Assembly (NCBI RefSeq): GCF_042263505.1
Contig: NZ_JBHKFI010000003.1
Span: 62,001-126,000, forward strand
Reading direction: 5' to 3'
DNA: 64,000 nt
From: Bacillus_BE sp042263505
GTDB lineage: Bacteria > Bacillota > Bacilli > Bacillales > Cytobacillaceae
Shown here: positions 51,084 through 59,596 of the stretch, one piece after another
Numbering within the stretch: position 1 is the first letter of the stretch
How the letters are laid out: each line of letters begins with the position of its first letter
Notes under the pieces: model-generated
What the model was told of the DNA's origin: nothing
Database searches by the model: none
The model's input: the letters and a program-made list of their open reading frames with translations, nothing else
Position numbers and translations under genes: made by a program

Positions 51084-52745
51084 TTATTTAACACGATATA
51101 CTCTTGCTTCAAACGGTCTTAAGCTAAAGCTTTGGAGCGGCTCATGGTAGTCTACTGGATAATTATTTAATAATAAATGATCTATTTCCAGCATCAAGTC
51201 AACCTCAGTAAACAAGGCTTCCCTTTTTGTGAGGTTTGTGATAATCAACACTTGCTCCTCACCAAGTGTTCTTGTATAAGCATAGATCTGCTTATTTTTC
51301 TCTAATAGAAGATCATATCTTCCATAAGTAAAAATGTCATTTTCCTTTTTCAAACGGATCATTTTTTTATAAAAAGATAAAATCGAATCTTCCTCAGAAA
51401 TTTGCTTGTAAACATTAATTTCCTTGTAATTCGGATTGACCTTCATCCATGGAATGCTTTCTGTAAAACCAGCATTAGGGGCATCAGACCATTGCATGGG
51501 AGTTCTGCTATTATCCCGTGCAGAAGCCCAAATGATTTCCATAATCTCCTCTTCTGCCATTCCTTGCTCCTTCCAGATTCGGTATTGATTTTTGACTTGA
51601 ACATCATCGTAATCCTCAATGGAAGGGAAATGAACATTCTTCATTCCAATTTCTTGACCTTGATAAATAAACGGCGTTCCTTGCATAAGAAAATACATCG
51701 AGGCGATTGCAGTAGCACTTTCCTTCCAATATGCTCCCTCATCACCCCAGGTTGATACGATTCTTGGTTTATCATGGTTTTCGACAAATAGGGCGTTCCA
51801 GCCATCCTCAGCAAGCGAATTCTGCCAGCAGGTAAGCACCTGCTTTAATTTGACAATATCCATTTCTTTGCTTTTTACTGCATCCCACAGGCCTAAATGT
51901 TCAAATTGAAAGATCATATCCATTTTTCCTTGCTTGCCAACCCAAAGATGGGCTTCATCTGCCGAAACCCCATTGGCTTCACCCACTGTCATAACATCAT
52001 AATTTGCATAGGTTTTCTCCTTAAACTCCTGCAAAAAGTCAAGAATTCCATCTTGGTTTAGATGCATATCAATGGAGGGGACATATCTTTTCCCTTCAGG
52101 ATTCGGGATGTCGGGAAGACCATGCCGCTTTTTAATATGACTGATGGCATCAATGCGAAAGCCATCAATCCCCTTATCCAACCACCAGTTCACCATTTCA
52201 TAAATGGCTCCTCGAACCTCTGAGTTCTCCCAGTTTAAATCGGGCTGTTTTTTTGAAAAAATGTGTAGATAATACTGTTGGGTCCGTTCATCATATTCCC
52301 ACGCAGAACCTTCAAATATACTATCCCAATTATTTGGCTCGGCTCCATTTTTCCCATCTCTCCATATATACCAATCTCGTTTTGAACTTTCTTTTGAGGA
52401 ATGGGATTCAATAAACCATGGATGTTCATCACTAGTATGATTCGGAACTAAATCAATGATTAAGCGCATCTCTCGCAAATGAACCTCCGTTAATAGCTGT
52501 TCAAAATCAGCCATCGTCCCGAAATCAGCCATAATATCCTGATAGTCTGAAATATCATAGCCGTTATCATCATTGGGCGACTTATACATTGGACAAATCC
52601 AGATGACATCAATGTCCAAATCCTTGATGTAATCCAATCTTTGAATCATCCCTTGAAGATCACCAATTCCATCACCATTCGAGTCTTGAAAGCTACGAGG
52701 ATAGACTTGATACGCCACTATTTCTTTCCACCAAATTTTCTCCAT
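51084..52745 (-). CDS. GH13 alpha-glucosidase (oligo-1,6-glucosidase family)
   Basis: 553 residues, intracellular, no signal peptide. TIM-barrel motifs: DLVPNHTSDEHPWF near 98 (region I), GFRIDAISHIKK near 197 (region II with the nucleophile Asp), VGEANG near 255 (acid/base Glu), FVENHDKPR near 325 (transition-state Asp). Residue after the nucleophile is Ala. In this family Val there goes with alpha-1,6 activity and Ala/Thr with alpha-1,4, so maltose-type substrates are favoured. SD AAAAGGAAG. A LacI/CcpA-type operator lies 34-47 bp upstream. Confidence 0.9.
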   Translation of the reverse strand: MEKIWWKEIVAYQVYPRSFQDSNGDGIGDLQGMIQRLDYIKDLDIDVIWICPMYKSPNDDNGYDISDYQDIMADFGTMADFEQLLTEVHLREMRLIIDLVPNHTSDEHPWFIESHSSKESSKRDWYIWRDGKNGAEPNNWDSIFEGSAWEYDERTQQYYLHIFSKKQPDLNWENSEVRGAIYEMVNWWLDKGIDGFRIDAISHIKKRHGLPDIPNPEGKRYVPSIDMHLNQDGILDFLQEFKEKTYANYDVMTVGEANGVSADEAHLWVGKQGKMDMIFQFEHLGLWDAVKSKEMDIVKLKQVLTCWQNSLAEDGWNALFVENHDKPRIVSTWGDEGAYWKESATAIASMYFLMQGTPFIYQGQEIGMKNVHFPSIEDYDDVQVKNQYRIWKEQGMAEEEIMEIIWASARDNSRTPMQWSDAPNAGFTESIPWMKVNPNYKEINVYKQISEEDSILSFYKKMIRLKKENDIFTYGRYDLLLEKNKQIYAYTRTLGEEQVLIITNLTKREALFTEVDLMLEIDHLLLNNYPVDYHEPLQSFSLRPFEARVYRVK

Positions 52746-52778
52746 ATCTTACTTCCTTTTTTAGAAAAAATTTTATTG

Positions 52779-52792
52779 TGCAATCGTTTGCA
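52779..52792 (-). promoter_or_regulatory. cre / LacI-type operator before the glucosidase gene
   Basis: TGCAAACGATTGCA on the minus strand fits the cre consensus and is a near-perfect LacI/GalR palindrome. Its place close to the start suits repression, by CcpA or a maltose-type LacI regulator. Confidence 0.75.
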
Positions 52793-52864
52793 TTTCCCTT
52801 GTACTATTAGTGTACCGTCAGCCAATCCTTTTTCAATCCTCGTTATTTGCTTCTATTCATTTAT

Positions 52865-53187
52865 CCCACTCTTAACGGACATTTTGACTCCTACTTCAAA
52901 ATTCTGAGAATACGAAGAAGGTAAGTGGGAGATCAACTGTCCGTAAAGGTCCGACGACGGACTGGAGGTCCTAGTCAGGCGAAGCCACAGGACGTGGCGT
53001 TATGAGCGTGATAAGTGAAATAAGATTTTTCTTTGGGCTTCAGCCCTTAGAAAAATCAATCAGGCTCTGCGTGACTAACCATCAGTGGGGGATGAATGGC
53101 AGACTAAAAGCGCGATGTCAATCACAACGTCTGCACGCTTCACGTCCTGTGCGTCGAAAACCCCCACTGATGGAAGTTTCACTTTAT
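52865..53187 (+). mobile_element. TTTAT-bounded structured element, full-length (copy 3)
   Basis: 323 bp with left flank TTTAT (52860-52864) and right end TTTCACTTTAT (53177-53187); same stems as copy 2 with some compensating changes (for example CAGAC/GTCTG). Its right end lies inside the 3' end of the flavoprotein gene and supplies the last codon(s) and TGA stop. No transposase. Inferred IS200/IS605-derived. Confidence 0.75.
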
Positions 53188-54072
53188 GATTGATTTATGA
53201 ATCCAAATAGCCGCTTGGGATCCTTCTCCCATAGCAATGGTGACCTGCTCCGAATGTGCTGCAACATCCCCGGCAGCCCAAACATTTTGGACACTTGTCA
53301 TCTTGGTTCTTGGGTTCGTTACGATATGTTTATTTTCCAAACGTTCCACCCCAAGCTGACTTGCAATATTAGATTTTACCTCATTTCCTCCAAAGGCTAT
53401 AAAAGCTTGCTTAATCTCGATCTTACTTTGATCTTGAAGACGGAACCCAAGCAACTGCTCACCATCCGCTAGTACTTCTTCAATCTGCTGATTGATATAT
53501 CGAATTCCTTTTTCTTTAAGCCTTTGCTCAATATCTCTTGCTATCTCCTCTCTTTCATGATTGATCAAAATGATTTGATCGGTAAAATAGGTTAACGTTA
53601 ATGCCATATTCGCACCAACGATTCCGGACCCTATCACAGCAACCTTTTGATTCTTTACCTCATAGCCATCACAATCAGGGCATACATACACACTCTTCCC
53701 AAGACACGGATACAAATTAGGGAATGGAGGAATTCGATCCATCACTCCAGTCGCTAATAGAAGTCTTCTTCCCTTCTGTTCCCCACCATTATGAAGCGTG
53801 AGAGAAAATAGATTCCCCTCCCTCTTCACTTTTTCGACCTTAGCTAAAAGAAAATTGACTCCCGATTTTTCCGCTTGCTCTCTGCCGATTTCTCGGAGCT
53901 TTAGTCCGCTGATCCCATCAGGATAGCCCAATATGTTGTGATAGCTATGGCATAATATCGATCTGCCATCACCTGCATCAATCACTAACACTTTATGACT
54001 ATACCTTCCTAATTGAATTGCCGCCTGCAAACCGGCAATTCCTCCACCAATAACGACACAATCATAAATCAA
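53179..54072 (-). CDS. thioredoxin-reductase-like FAD oxidoreductase
   Basis: 297 residues from TTG at 54072 (SD GGGAGGGG). FAD motif VVIGGGIAGLQAAIQLGRYS near 6, the redox-active C-x2-C in YVCPDCDGYE near 128, NAD(P) motif VIGSGIVGANMALTL near 142, and the second FAD contact NVWAAGDVAAHSEQ near 262. Missing the interface features of classical TrxB is not decidable. Substrate thiol unknown. The last residues derive from a mobile element: without it the tail would read SIINE rather than SIIK. Confidence 0.87.
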   Translation of the reverse strand: MIYDCVVIGGGIAGLQAAIQLGRYSHKVLVIDAGDGRSILCHSYHNILGYPDGISGLKLREIGREQAEKSGVNFLLAKVEKVKREGNLFSLTLHNGGEQKGRRLLLATGVMDRIPPFPNLYPCLGKSVYVCPDCDGYEVKNQKVAVIGSGIVGANMALTLTYFTDQIILINHEREEIARDIEQRLKEKGIRYINQQIEEVLADGEQLLGFRLQDQSKIEIKQAFIAFGGNEVKSNIASQLGVERLENKHIVTNPRTKMTSVQNVWAAGDVAAHSEQVTIAMGEGSQAAIWIHKSIIK

Positions 54073-54229
54073 ATGAGCCCCTCCCAATAAAGTTGGTTTT
54101 CATTTAATTTACCCTTTTTGAAAAATAAACTTCCTCCATTTATTGAAATATTGAGGTAAAATAAGGAATTAATTGATTACATTTCCCTTTTCACTTCTCA
54201 TTTTCCTTTAGATAATAGAAGAATATTTG

Positions 54230-54499
54230 TTAGACCGCTCCTTTCGCTCTTTGCTTTTCATATAAATGTGCATAGAATCCCTGCCTTTTGACTAATTGCT
54301 GATGAGATCCCTTCTCCACGATTGCCCCATTCTTTAAGACAAGGATTTGATCTGCATTACGAACGGTATTTAATCGGTGGGCAATAACAAAGCTTGTGCG
54401 TCCCTTCATGAGCCTTTTAAGGGCCTCATTAATCTTCATTTCGCTAATAGTATCAATACTGTTTCTTGACCGTCCCCTTCCCTTATTTTCTCTATACAA
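54230..54499 (-). pseudogene. C-terminal remnant of an ABC exporter ATPase
   Basis: Only the last part of an MsbA-type exporter is left: from the D-loop (NSIDTISEMKINEALKRLMKG) through the H-loop FVIAHRLNTVRNADQILVLKNG to VEKGSHQQLVKRQGFYAHLYE. About 500 N-terminal residues including the membrane domain, Walker A, signature and Walker B are absent, and upstream sequence shows no further homology. The joining residues MYRENKGRGRSR are unrelated. A decayed gene. Confidence 0.8.
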
Positions 54500-54708
54500 T
54501 AGTCTAGTTGATTGATAGTAAAATTAATCCAAAAATCTTCGTTTGAAAATCAGCCAGAACTTGATATCTCTCGACTATTTATCATTTTGTTTCTTATTTT
54601 AGTATAATTGGTGAACATTTATAGTAATTCGTCTTGAAGAGCTGAGAAAGCGAGCTTTCATCGGTTTTTCTTCGGCATTACAATATGATCCAGATACACT
54701 GGGACTAG

Positions 54709-54736
54709 TTGCACTTATTGGTTTTTCAAGTATAAT
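54709..54736 (+). promoter_or_regulatory. sigma-A promoter of the DAACS symporter
   Basis: TTGCAC (54709-54714), 16 bp, TATAAT (54731-54736). It lies 60 bp before the SD GGAGGAGGG. Confidence 0.7.
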
Positions 54737-54796
54737 TAACCCGAACTCAAAAATTGTCAATTCTTGTAGAACAAAAATTTTGGAGGAGGGATTAGT

Positions 54797-56065
54797 TTGG
54801 CCTACATATTTAAAAACTATAAGTCAACGATTATCCTGCTTTTATCCATAATAATTGGTGGGACAGCTGGCGCGATATATGGAACAGATGCCACTGTTGT
54901 AAAGCCATTTGGAGATTTGTTTCTTAATTTAATGTTCACCATTATCGTTCCACTTGTCTTTTTCAGTATTGCTTCTGCTATTGCCAGTATGAATGAGATG
55001 AAAAGACTAGGAAAAATCATGGCAAGCATTGTGATTGTCTTCTTAGCAACAGCCCTAATTTCTGCTGTTATTGGATTTATTGGAACATCGATTGTGAATC
55101 CATTAGAACATACAGATACGTCCGCAATCAATCATTTGATGGATAAAGCAGCAAAGCCAGATCAGCCTGCGGAAGATGTAACTTTCTTAGGACAACTTGT
55201 GAATACCTTTACGGTTTCTGACTTTTCGATGATTTTTTCTAAAAGCAATATGTTACAGCTCATTGTGTTCTCCGTTCTCTTTGGTTTAGCAACGGCCATG
55301 ACTGGGGAAAAAGGAAAACCGGTTTCTGACTTTCTATCTGCTGGTACAACGGTTATGATGAAGGTCGTTAAATTCGTCATGTATTATGCACCAATCGGAC
55401 TTGGATGTTATTTTGCAACGGTAATTGGCGAATTGGGTCCACAAATTCTTCAAGGGTACGCACGTACATTTATTCTTTATTTAGTTTTAGCTATTATTTA
55501 TTATTTTGGATTTTTCACCCTATACGCATTCATTGCTGGTGGTAAGGAAGGGATAAAGGTATTTTGGAAGAATGCCATCACTCCTTCTGTTACAGCTCTT
55601 GCCACATGCTCTAGTGCAGCATGTATTCCAGTGAATCTAGAATCTGTCCAAAAAATGGGGGTTCCTAAGGATATTGCGGAAACGATGATTCCCCTTGGTG
55701 CCAATACCCATAAAGACGGTTCTGTCTTTGGCGGTGTTTTTAAGATTGTTTTCTTATTTAGCCTTTTTGGAAAGGATATGACCAGCATCACCAGTATATT
55801 AACAATTCTCGGCGTTTCCTTTTTAGTTGGGGCTGTTATGGGTGCTATTCCAAGTGGTGGAATGATTGGCGAAATGCTTATCCTCAGTGTATTTGGCTTT
55901 CCAGCAGAAGTTCTACCCATTATCGCAGTCATCAGCACGATTATCGATGCACCAGCCACTTTACTGAACTCCACTGGAAATACAGTCAGCGCCATGATGG
56001 TCACTCGTTTCGTTGAAGGGAAAAATTGGATAAAGAAGAGCTTTCAAAAATCGATAATTTCATAG
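54797..56065 (+). CDS. dicarboxylate/amino acid:cation symporter (DAACS family)
   Basis: Sodium- or proton-driven uptake of dicarboxylates or acidic/neutral amino acids. 422 residues from TTG at 54797 (SD GGAGGAGGG). About eight membrane helices plus two re-entrant loops. The serine-rich hairpin reads ALATCSSAACIPVN near 273, the substrate/ion segment IPLGANTHKDGSVFGG near 300 replaces the usual P-x-GATINMDG, and the last helix carries IDAPATLLNSTGNTVSAMMV near 385 in place of the R-T-x-x-N-V-x-GD motif. The changes suggest a different substrate from DctP/GltT. Terminator follows. Confidence 0.88.
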   Translation: MAYIFKNYKSTIILLLSIIIGGTAGAIYGTDATVVKPFGDLFLNLMFTIIVPLVFFSIASAIASMNEMKRLGKIMASIVIVFLATALISAVIGFIGTSIVNPLEHTDTSAINHLMDKAAKPDQPAEDVTFLGQLVNTFTVSDFSMIFSKSNMLQLIVFSVLFGLATAMTGEKGKPVSDFLSAGTTVMMKVVKFVMYYAPIGLGCYFATVIGELGPQILQGYARTFILYLVLAIIYYFGFFTLYAFIAGGKEGIKVFWKNAITPSVTALATCSSAACIPVNLESVQKMGVPKDIAETMIPLGANTHKDGSVFGGVFKIVFLFSLFGKDMTSITSILTILGVSFLVGAVMGAIPSGGMIGEMLILSVFGFPAEVLPIIAVISTIIDAPATLLNSTGNTVSAMMVTRFVEGKNWIKKSFQKSIIS

Positions 56066-56096
56066 TCCCTGATGTCAATTGAAGGATAACCAATAG

Positions 56097-56134
56097 AAAA
56101 GCAACCACTATGCCGTTTCTGTGGTTGCTTTTTT
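56097..56134. terminator. bidirectional terminator symporter/livF
   Basis: AAAAGCAACCAC and GTGGTTGCTTTTTT form a 12-bp stem with a 12-base loop between convergent units. Confidence 0.9.
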
Positions 56135-56180
56135 ACTATTTTTATAGATTTTGAAAATTGCCTCTAAGGACTCCACTACA

Positions 56181-56888
56181 TTAGGCTCCACCTAAATAAG
56201 CCTGTCGAATTTGTTCACTTGCATTCAGCTCTTCCGGAGTACCAGATAACACCACGCGACCCGTTTCAATAACATAGGCACGATTCGCGATTGATAGCGC
56301 CATATGGGCATTCTGCTCAACTAATAAAATCGTGGTACCTGTCTTGTTAATTTCCTCGATAATTTGGAAGATCGTTTTAACTAAGATTGGTGCTAACCCC
56401 ATTGAAGGCTCATCTAATAATAATAGCCTTGGCCGAGCCATTAAAGCACGTCCCATTGCAAGCATTTGCTGCTCCCCACCTGACAACGTACCTGATTGCT
56501 GTTTACGGCGTTCTAAAAGACGGGGAAAAAGGTCATAGACTTTCGCCATATCCTTTTTGATTCCATCCTTATCTTTCCGTAAGTAAGCGCCTAATTCTAG
56601 GTTTTCCTCAACGGTCATATTGGCAAATACGCGGCGTCCCTCTGGAACATGGGAAATTCCTTGTTTTACAATCGAGACGGCTTGCTTTCCGGCAATAGAA
56701 TGTCCTTCAAGCAAAATTTGCCCTTGCTTCGGTTTTAACAGACCTGAAACCGTTTTTAGCAAAGTACTTTTCCCGGCACCATTGGCACCAATAAGCGTCA
56801 CGATTTCCCCTTCATCGATATCAAGGGAAACCCCTTTTAGCGCGTGTATATTTCCATAATAAACATTGATGTCTTCTATTTTTAGCAT
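56181..56888 (-). CDS. livF: branched-chain amino acid ABC transporter ATPase LivF
   Basis: 235 residues. Walker A GANGAGKSTLLKTVSGL near 34, signature LSGGEQQMLAMGRAL near 135, Walker B PRLLLLDEPSMGLAP near 150, H-loop LVEQNAHMA. LivF hallmark GLSHVPEGRRVFANMTVEENL near 83. Last gene of livJHMGF; its start shares a base with the livG stop. Energises uptake of Leu/Ile/Val with LivG. Confidence 0.95.
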   Translation of the reverse strand: MLKIEDINVYYGNIHALKGVSLDIDEGEIVTLIGANGAGKSTLLKTVSGLLKPKQGQILLEGHSIAGKQAVSIVKQGISHVPEGRRVFANMTVEENLELGAYLRKDKDGIKKDMAKVYDLFPRLLERRKQQSGTLSGGEQQMLAMGRALMARPRLLLLDEPSMGLAPILVKTIFQIIEEINKTGTTILLVEQNAHMALSIANRAYVIETGRVVLSGTPEELNASEQIRQAYLGGA

Positions 56889-57667
56889 TATGAAACCTCC
56901 TCGCCTAAATACGCCTCGATAACCTTTGGATTATTTCTTATTTCATCAGGCGTACCATGTGCGATTAACTGTCCGTGATCTAGTACATAAATACGTTCAC
57001 AAACTCCCATAACAAGCTGCATATCATGCTCTATCAAGAGAACGGTTAACCCAAATTTTTCTCGGATAAAAGCGATTAGATTCATTAATTCTTTCGTTTC
57101 CTGAGGATTCATCCCTGCCGCTGGTTCGTCCAGTAAAAGAACCCTTGGATTGGCAGCAAGAGCCCGAGCAATTTCCAAACGTCTTTGCTGACCGTAAGGC
57201 AAGTTCTTCGCTAACTCATCCTTATACCCATCTAGACTAAAGATTTTAAGAAATTCAATTGCCTTTTCATGCATTTCCCTTTCCCCTTTAAAATGGGATG
57301 GAAGGCGAATAATGGAACTAATAAAGCTATGCTTCGCAAGAGAATGATAGGCTACCTTTACATTATCTATAACCGATAAATCGCCAAAAAGGCGGATATT
57401 TTGAAACGTTCTACTAATTCCTTTGCGATTAATTTTATATGGTGGAACCTTATTTAATTTCTCTCCATTAAGGGTAATCGTTCCCTCTGTTGGAACATAT
57501 ACGCCCGTCAACAAGTTAAAAAAGGTCGTTTTCCCAGCTCCATTTGGACCAATTAATCCAATAAGCTCTCCTTTATTCATTTCTAAATTCACATCTGATA
57601 CTGCTTTTAAGCCACCGAAACGGATTCCGACATGATCTACTTTAAGCAACGGTGTGTTTGCTGCCAT
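56888..57667 (-). CDS. livG: branched-chain amino acid ABC transporter ATPase LivG
   Basis: 259 residues from ATG at 57667 (SD AAGGAGG). Walker A GPNGAGKTTFFNLLTGVY near 38, LivG insertion with SRTFQNIRLFGDLSVIDNVKVA near 85, signature LPYGQQRRLEIARAL near 152, Walker B VLLLDEPAAGMNP near 172. Overlaps the end of livM by 26 bp, indicating translational coupling. Confidence 0.95.
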   Translation of the reverse strand: MAANTPLLKVDHVGIRFGGLKAVSDVNLEMNKGELIGLIGPNGAGKTTFFNLLTGVYVPTEGTITLNGEKLNKVPPYKINRKGISRTFQNIRLFGDLSVIDNVKVAYHSLAKHSFISSIIRLPSHFKGEREMHEKAIEFLKIFSLDGYKDELAKNLPYGQQRRLEIARALAANPRVLLLDEPAAGMNPQETKELMNLIAFIREKFGLTVLLIEHDMQLVMGVCERIYVLDHGQLIAHGTPDEIRNNPKVIEAYLGEEVS

Positions 57668-58616
57668 CCGTGGGACCTCCTTCAACCGATTTGCGTTTTT
57701 TAAAGAATGATGTAAGCTCTTTTGTTCCCATCAAACCTTGAGGGCGATAAATCATCATGATGATTAATACCAAGCTATAGATAATCATTCTTGTTTCTGG
57801 ATAGTCTTGAAGATATGTTGTAACAATCGTTAGAAGAATAGCAGCAATGACAGAGCCAGACAAGCTTCCAAGTCCTCCTAATACAACAAAGATTAAAATA
57901 TCAAAAGATTTGAGAAATCCAAAGTTAGAAGGCTGGATGATATAAAAATTATGGGAATACAATCCGCCAGCCACACCAGCAAAGAAAGCGCCGATGGCAA
58001 AAGCTAGCACCTTATAATAAGTCGTATTGATTCCCATGGCGTCCGCAGCCGTTTCATCTTCGCGAACCGAGATGCATGCCCTACCATGAGTTGAATTTGT
58101 AAAATTCACAATGACAAGAATGGTTAAGAACATACAACCGAATACCCATGGCCATGTAGTCAAGTGAGATACTTGCATTCCACTTGCCCCGCCTACATAG
58201 TCAAGGTTCAATAGGACAATCCGAACAATCTCACCAAATCCTAGCGTTGCGATCGCAAGATAATCCCCCTTCAAACGAAGGCTTGGGATTCCAATAATCA
58301 ACCCGGCAATTGCTGCTGCAGTCCCTCCAGCTAATAATCCTAAAGAAAACGGCAGCTGCAGTTTCATCGTAATAATCGCTGAAGCATAAGCCCCTACGGC
58401 TAAGAATCCTGCATGTCCGATAGAGAACTGCCCTGTTATTCCAATAATTAAATGTAAGCTTACGGCCAAGATAATATTAATGCCCATATAGTATAAGGTA
58501 TTAATATAAAATGAATTTAAAATTTGTCCATTAATTAAAAACTGAATGACGAAAAAGAAAATAAATGCCGCTACAACCGAGAGCCAAAAGCCTACTGTAC
58601 GTTTAATATTTGTCAT
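57642..58616 (-). CDS. livM: branched-chain amino acid ABC permease LivM
   Basis: 324 residues, about nine helices. LivM motifs GQFSIGHAGFLAVGAYASA near 62-80, RLKGDYLAIATLGFGEIVR near 114-132, ISVREDETAADAMGINTTYYKV near 183 (the EAA-like coupling loop) and VLGGLGSLSGSVIAA near 253. SD GGGGAGAC. Partner of LivH. Confidence 0.94.
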   Translation of the reverse strand: MTNIKRTVGFWLSVVAAFIFFFVIQFLINGQILNSFYINTLYYMGINIILAVSLHLIIGITGQFSIGHAGFLAVGAYASAIITMKLQLPFSLGLLAGGTAAAIAGLIIGIPSLRLKGDYLAIATLGFGEIVRIVLLNLDYVGGASGMQVSHLTTWPWVFGCMFLTILVIVNFTNSTHGRACISVREDETAADAMGINTTYYKVLAFAIGAFFAGVAGGLYSHNFYIIQPSNFGFLKSFDILIFVVLGGLGSLSGSVIAAILLTIVTTYLQDYPETRMIIYSLVLIIMMIYRPQGLMGTKELTSFFKKRKSVEGGPTDGSKHTVA

Positions 58617-58629
58617 TTTTTTGTCTCCC

Positions 58630-59508
58630 CTATACTTTCTCTTTTACGTTTTTACCGAATAAACCAGTTGGAAGGAATAAAAGAATAAGGATTAGAACAA
58701 CAAAGGCTACCCCATCACGCCAGAGCGAATAGCCTAGTGCACTAACTAGTGCTTCAATGACTCCAAGTACAAGTCCGCCGACCATTGCTCCCGGAATGAT
58801 GCCAATTCCCCCTAAGACTGCGGCTACAAAGGCTTTTAACCCTGGAATAATTCCCATTAACGGTTCAATTTTTGTGTAATATACCCCAAATATGACACCA
58901 GCTGCTCCGGCTAATGCTGAACCAATGGCGAATGTTGCAGAGATGGTATTGTTGACATTAATCCCCATTAAGGTTGCTGCTTCGGCATCATGAGAAACAG
59001 CACGCATGGCTTTTCCGATTTTTGTTTTGTGAACGATAAATTGGAGAATAATCATAAGTGCAATGGAGATACATAATATGAAGATCGATTGACCGCTTAT
59101 GGTTACACCAAAAACATGCAAGTCTCCTACCGATAGTACATCTGAAGGATAGGCTTCAGGCTGCGCTCCACGAATATAGATCATTCCATACTCAATAAGC
59201 AATGAAACACCGATTGCTGTAATTAAGGCAGCAATACGTGTGGCATTTCGCAATGGCTTATAGGCGATGCGCTCAATGATAACCCCAAATATTGCACATA
59301 CGGCCATCGCTAGAAGTAATGCAGGGAAAAAAGACAGATGAAGAACGGTTATGGAATAAAACCCAACAAAGGCTCCCACCATAAATACATCACCATGAGC
59401 AAAGTTAATTAATTTAACGATTCCATAAACCATTGTATAGCCCAAGGCAATTAGAGCATAAATACTACCGAGTGATATTCCATTCACTAACTGTTGTACT
59501 AGTTCCAT
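58630..59508 (-). CDS. livH: branched-chain amino acid ABC permease LivH
   Basis: 292 residues, about eight helices. Starts with the LivH signature QLVNGISLGSIYALIALGYTMVYGIVKLINFAHGD; the coupling loop is RAVSHDAEAATLMGINVN near 185, and GLKAFVAAVLGGIGIIPGA near 227. SD AAGGAGAG. First of the four genes downstream of the livJ attenuator. Confidence 0.94.
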   Translation of the reverse strand: MELVQQLVNGISLGSIYALIALGYTMVYGIVKLINFAHGDVFMVGAFVGFYSITVLHLSFFPALLLAMAVCAIFGVIIERIAYKPLRNATRIAALITAIGVSLLIEYGMIYIRGAQPEAYPSDVLSVGDLHVFGVTISGQSIFILCISIALMIILQFIVHKTKIGKAMRAVSHDAEAATLMGINVNNTISATFAIGSALAGAAGVIFGVYYTKIEPLMGIIPGLKAFVAAVLGGIGIIPGAMVGGLVLGVIEALVSALGYSLWRDGVAFVVLILILLFLPTGLFGKNVKEKV

Positions 59509-59555
59509 AATGAACTCTCCTTGAAAGTGCTATTTTTATTAATTTTGAAAAGAAA

Positions 59556-59573
59556 AGGGGGACATAGCCCCCA
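59556..59573 (-). terminator. intra-operon attenuating hairpin livJ/livH
   Basis: On the minus strand GGGGG-CTATGT-CCCCC is followed by TTTTCTTTTC. A short stem; it probably makes LivJ more abundant than the membrane parts by partial termination. Confidence 0.65.
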
Positions 59574-59596
59574 ATTTCTTTGTAAAAATCCAAATC

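Noticed and set aside
54613..54850. Open stretch reading RLEELRKRAFIGFSS upstream of the symporter
   Set aside because: Protein-like to the eye but has no start codon with SD, and it contains a good sigma-A promoter and the symporter SD.
55501..56004. Long antisense frame inside the symporter gene
   Set aside because: Shadow of a real gene with strong family motifs; no SD on the antisense strand.
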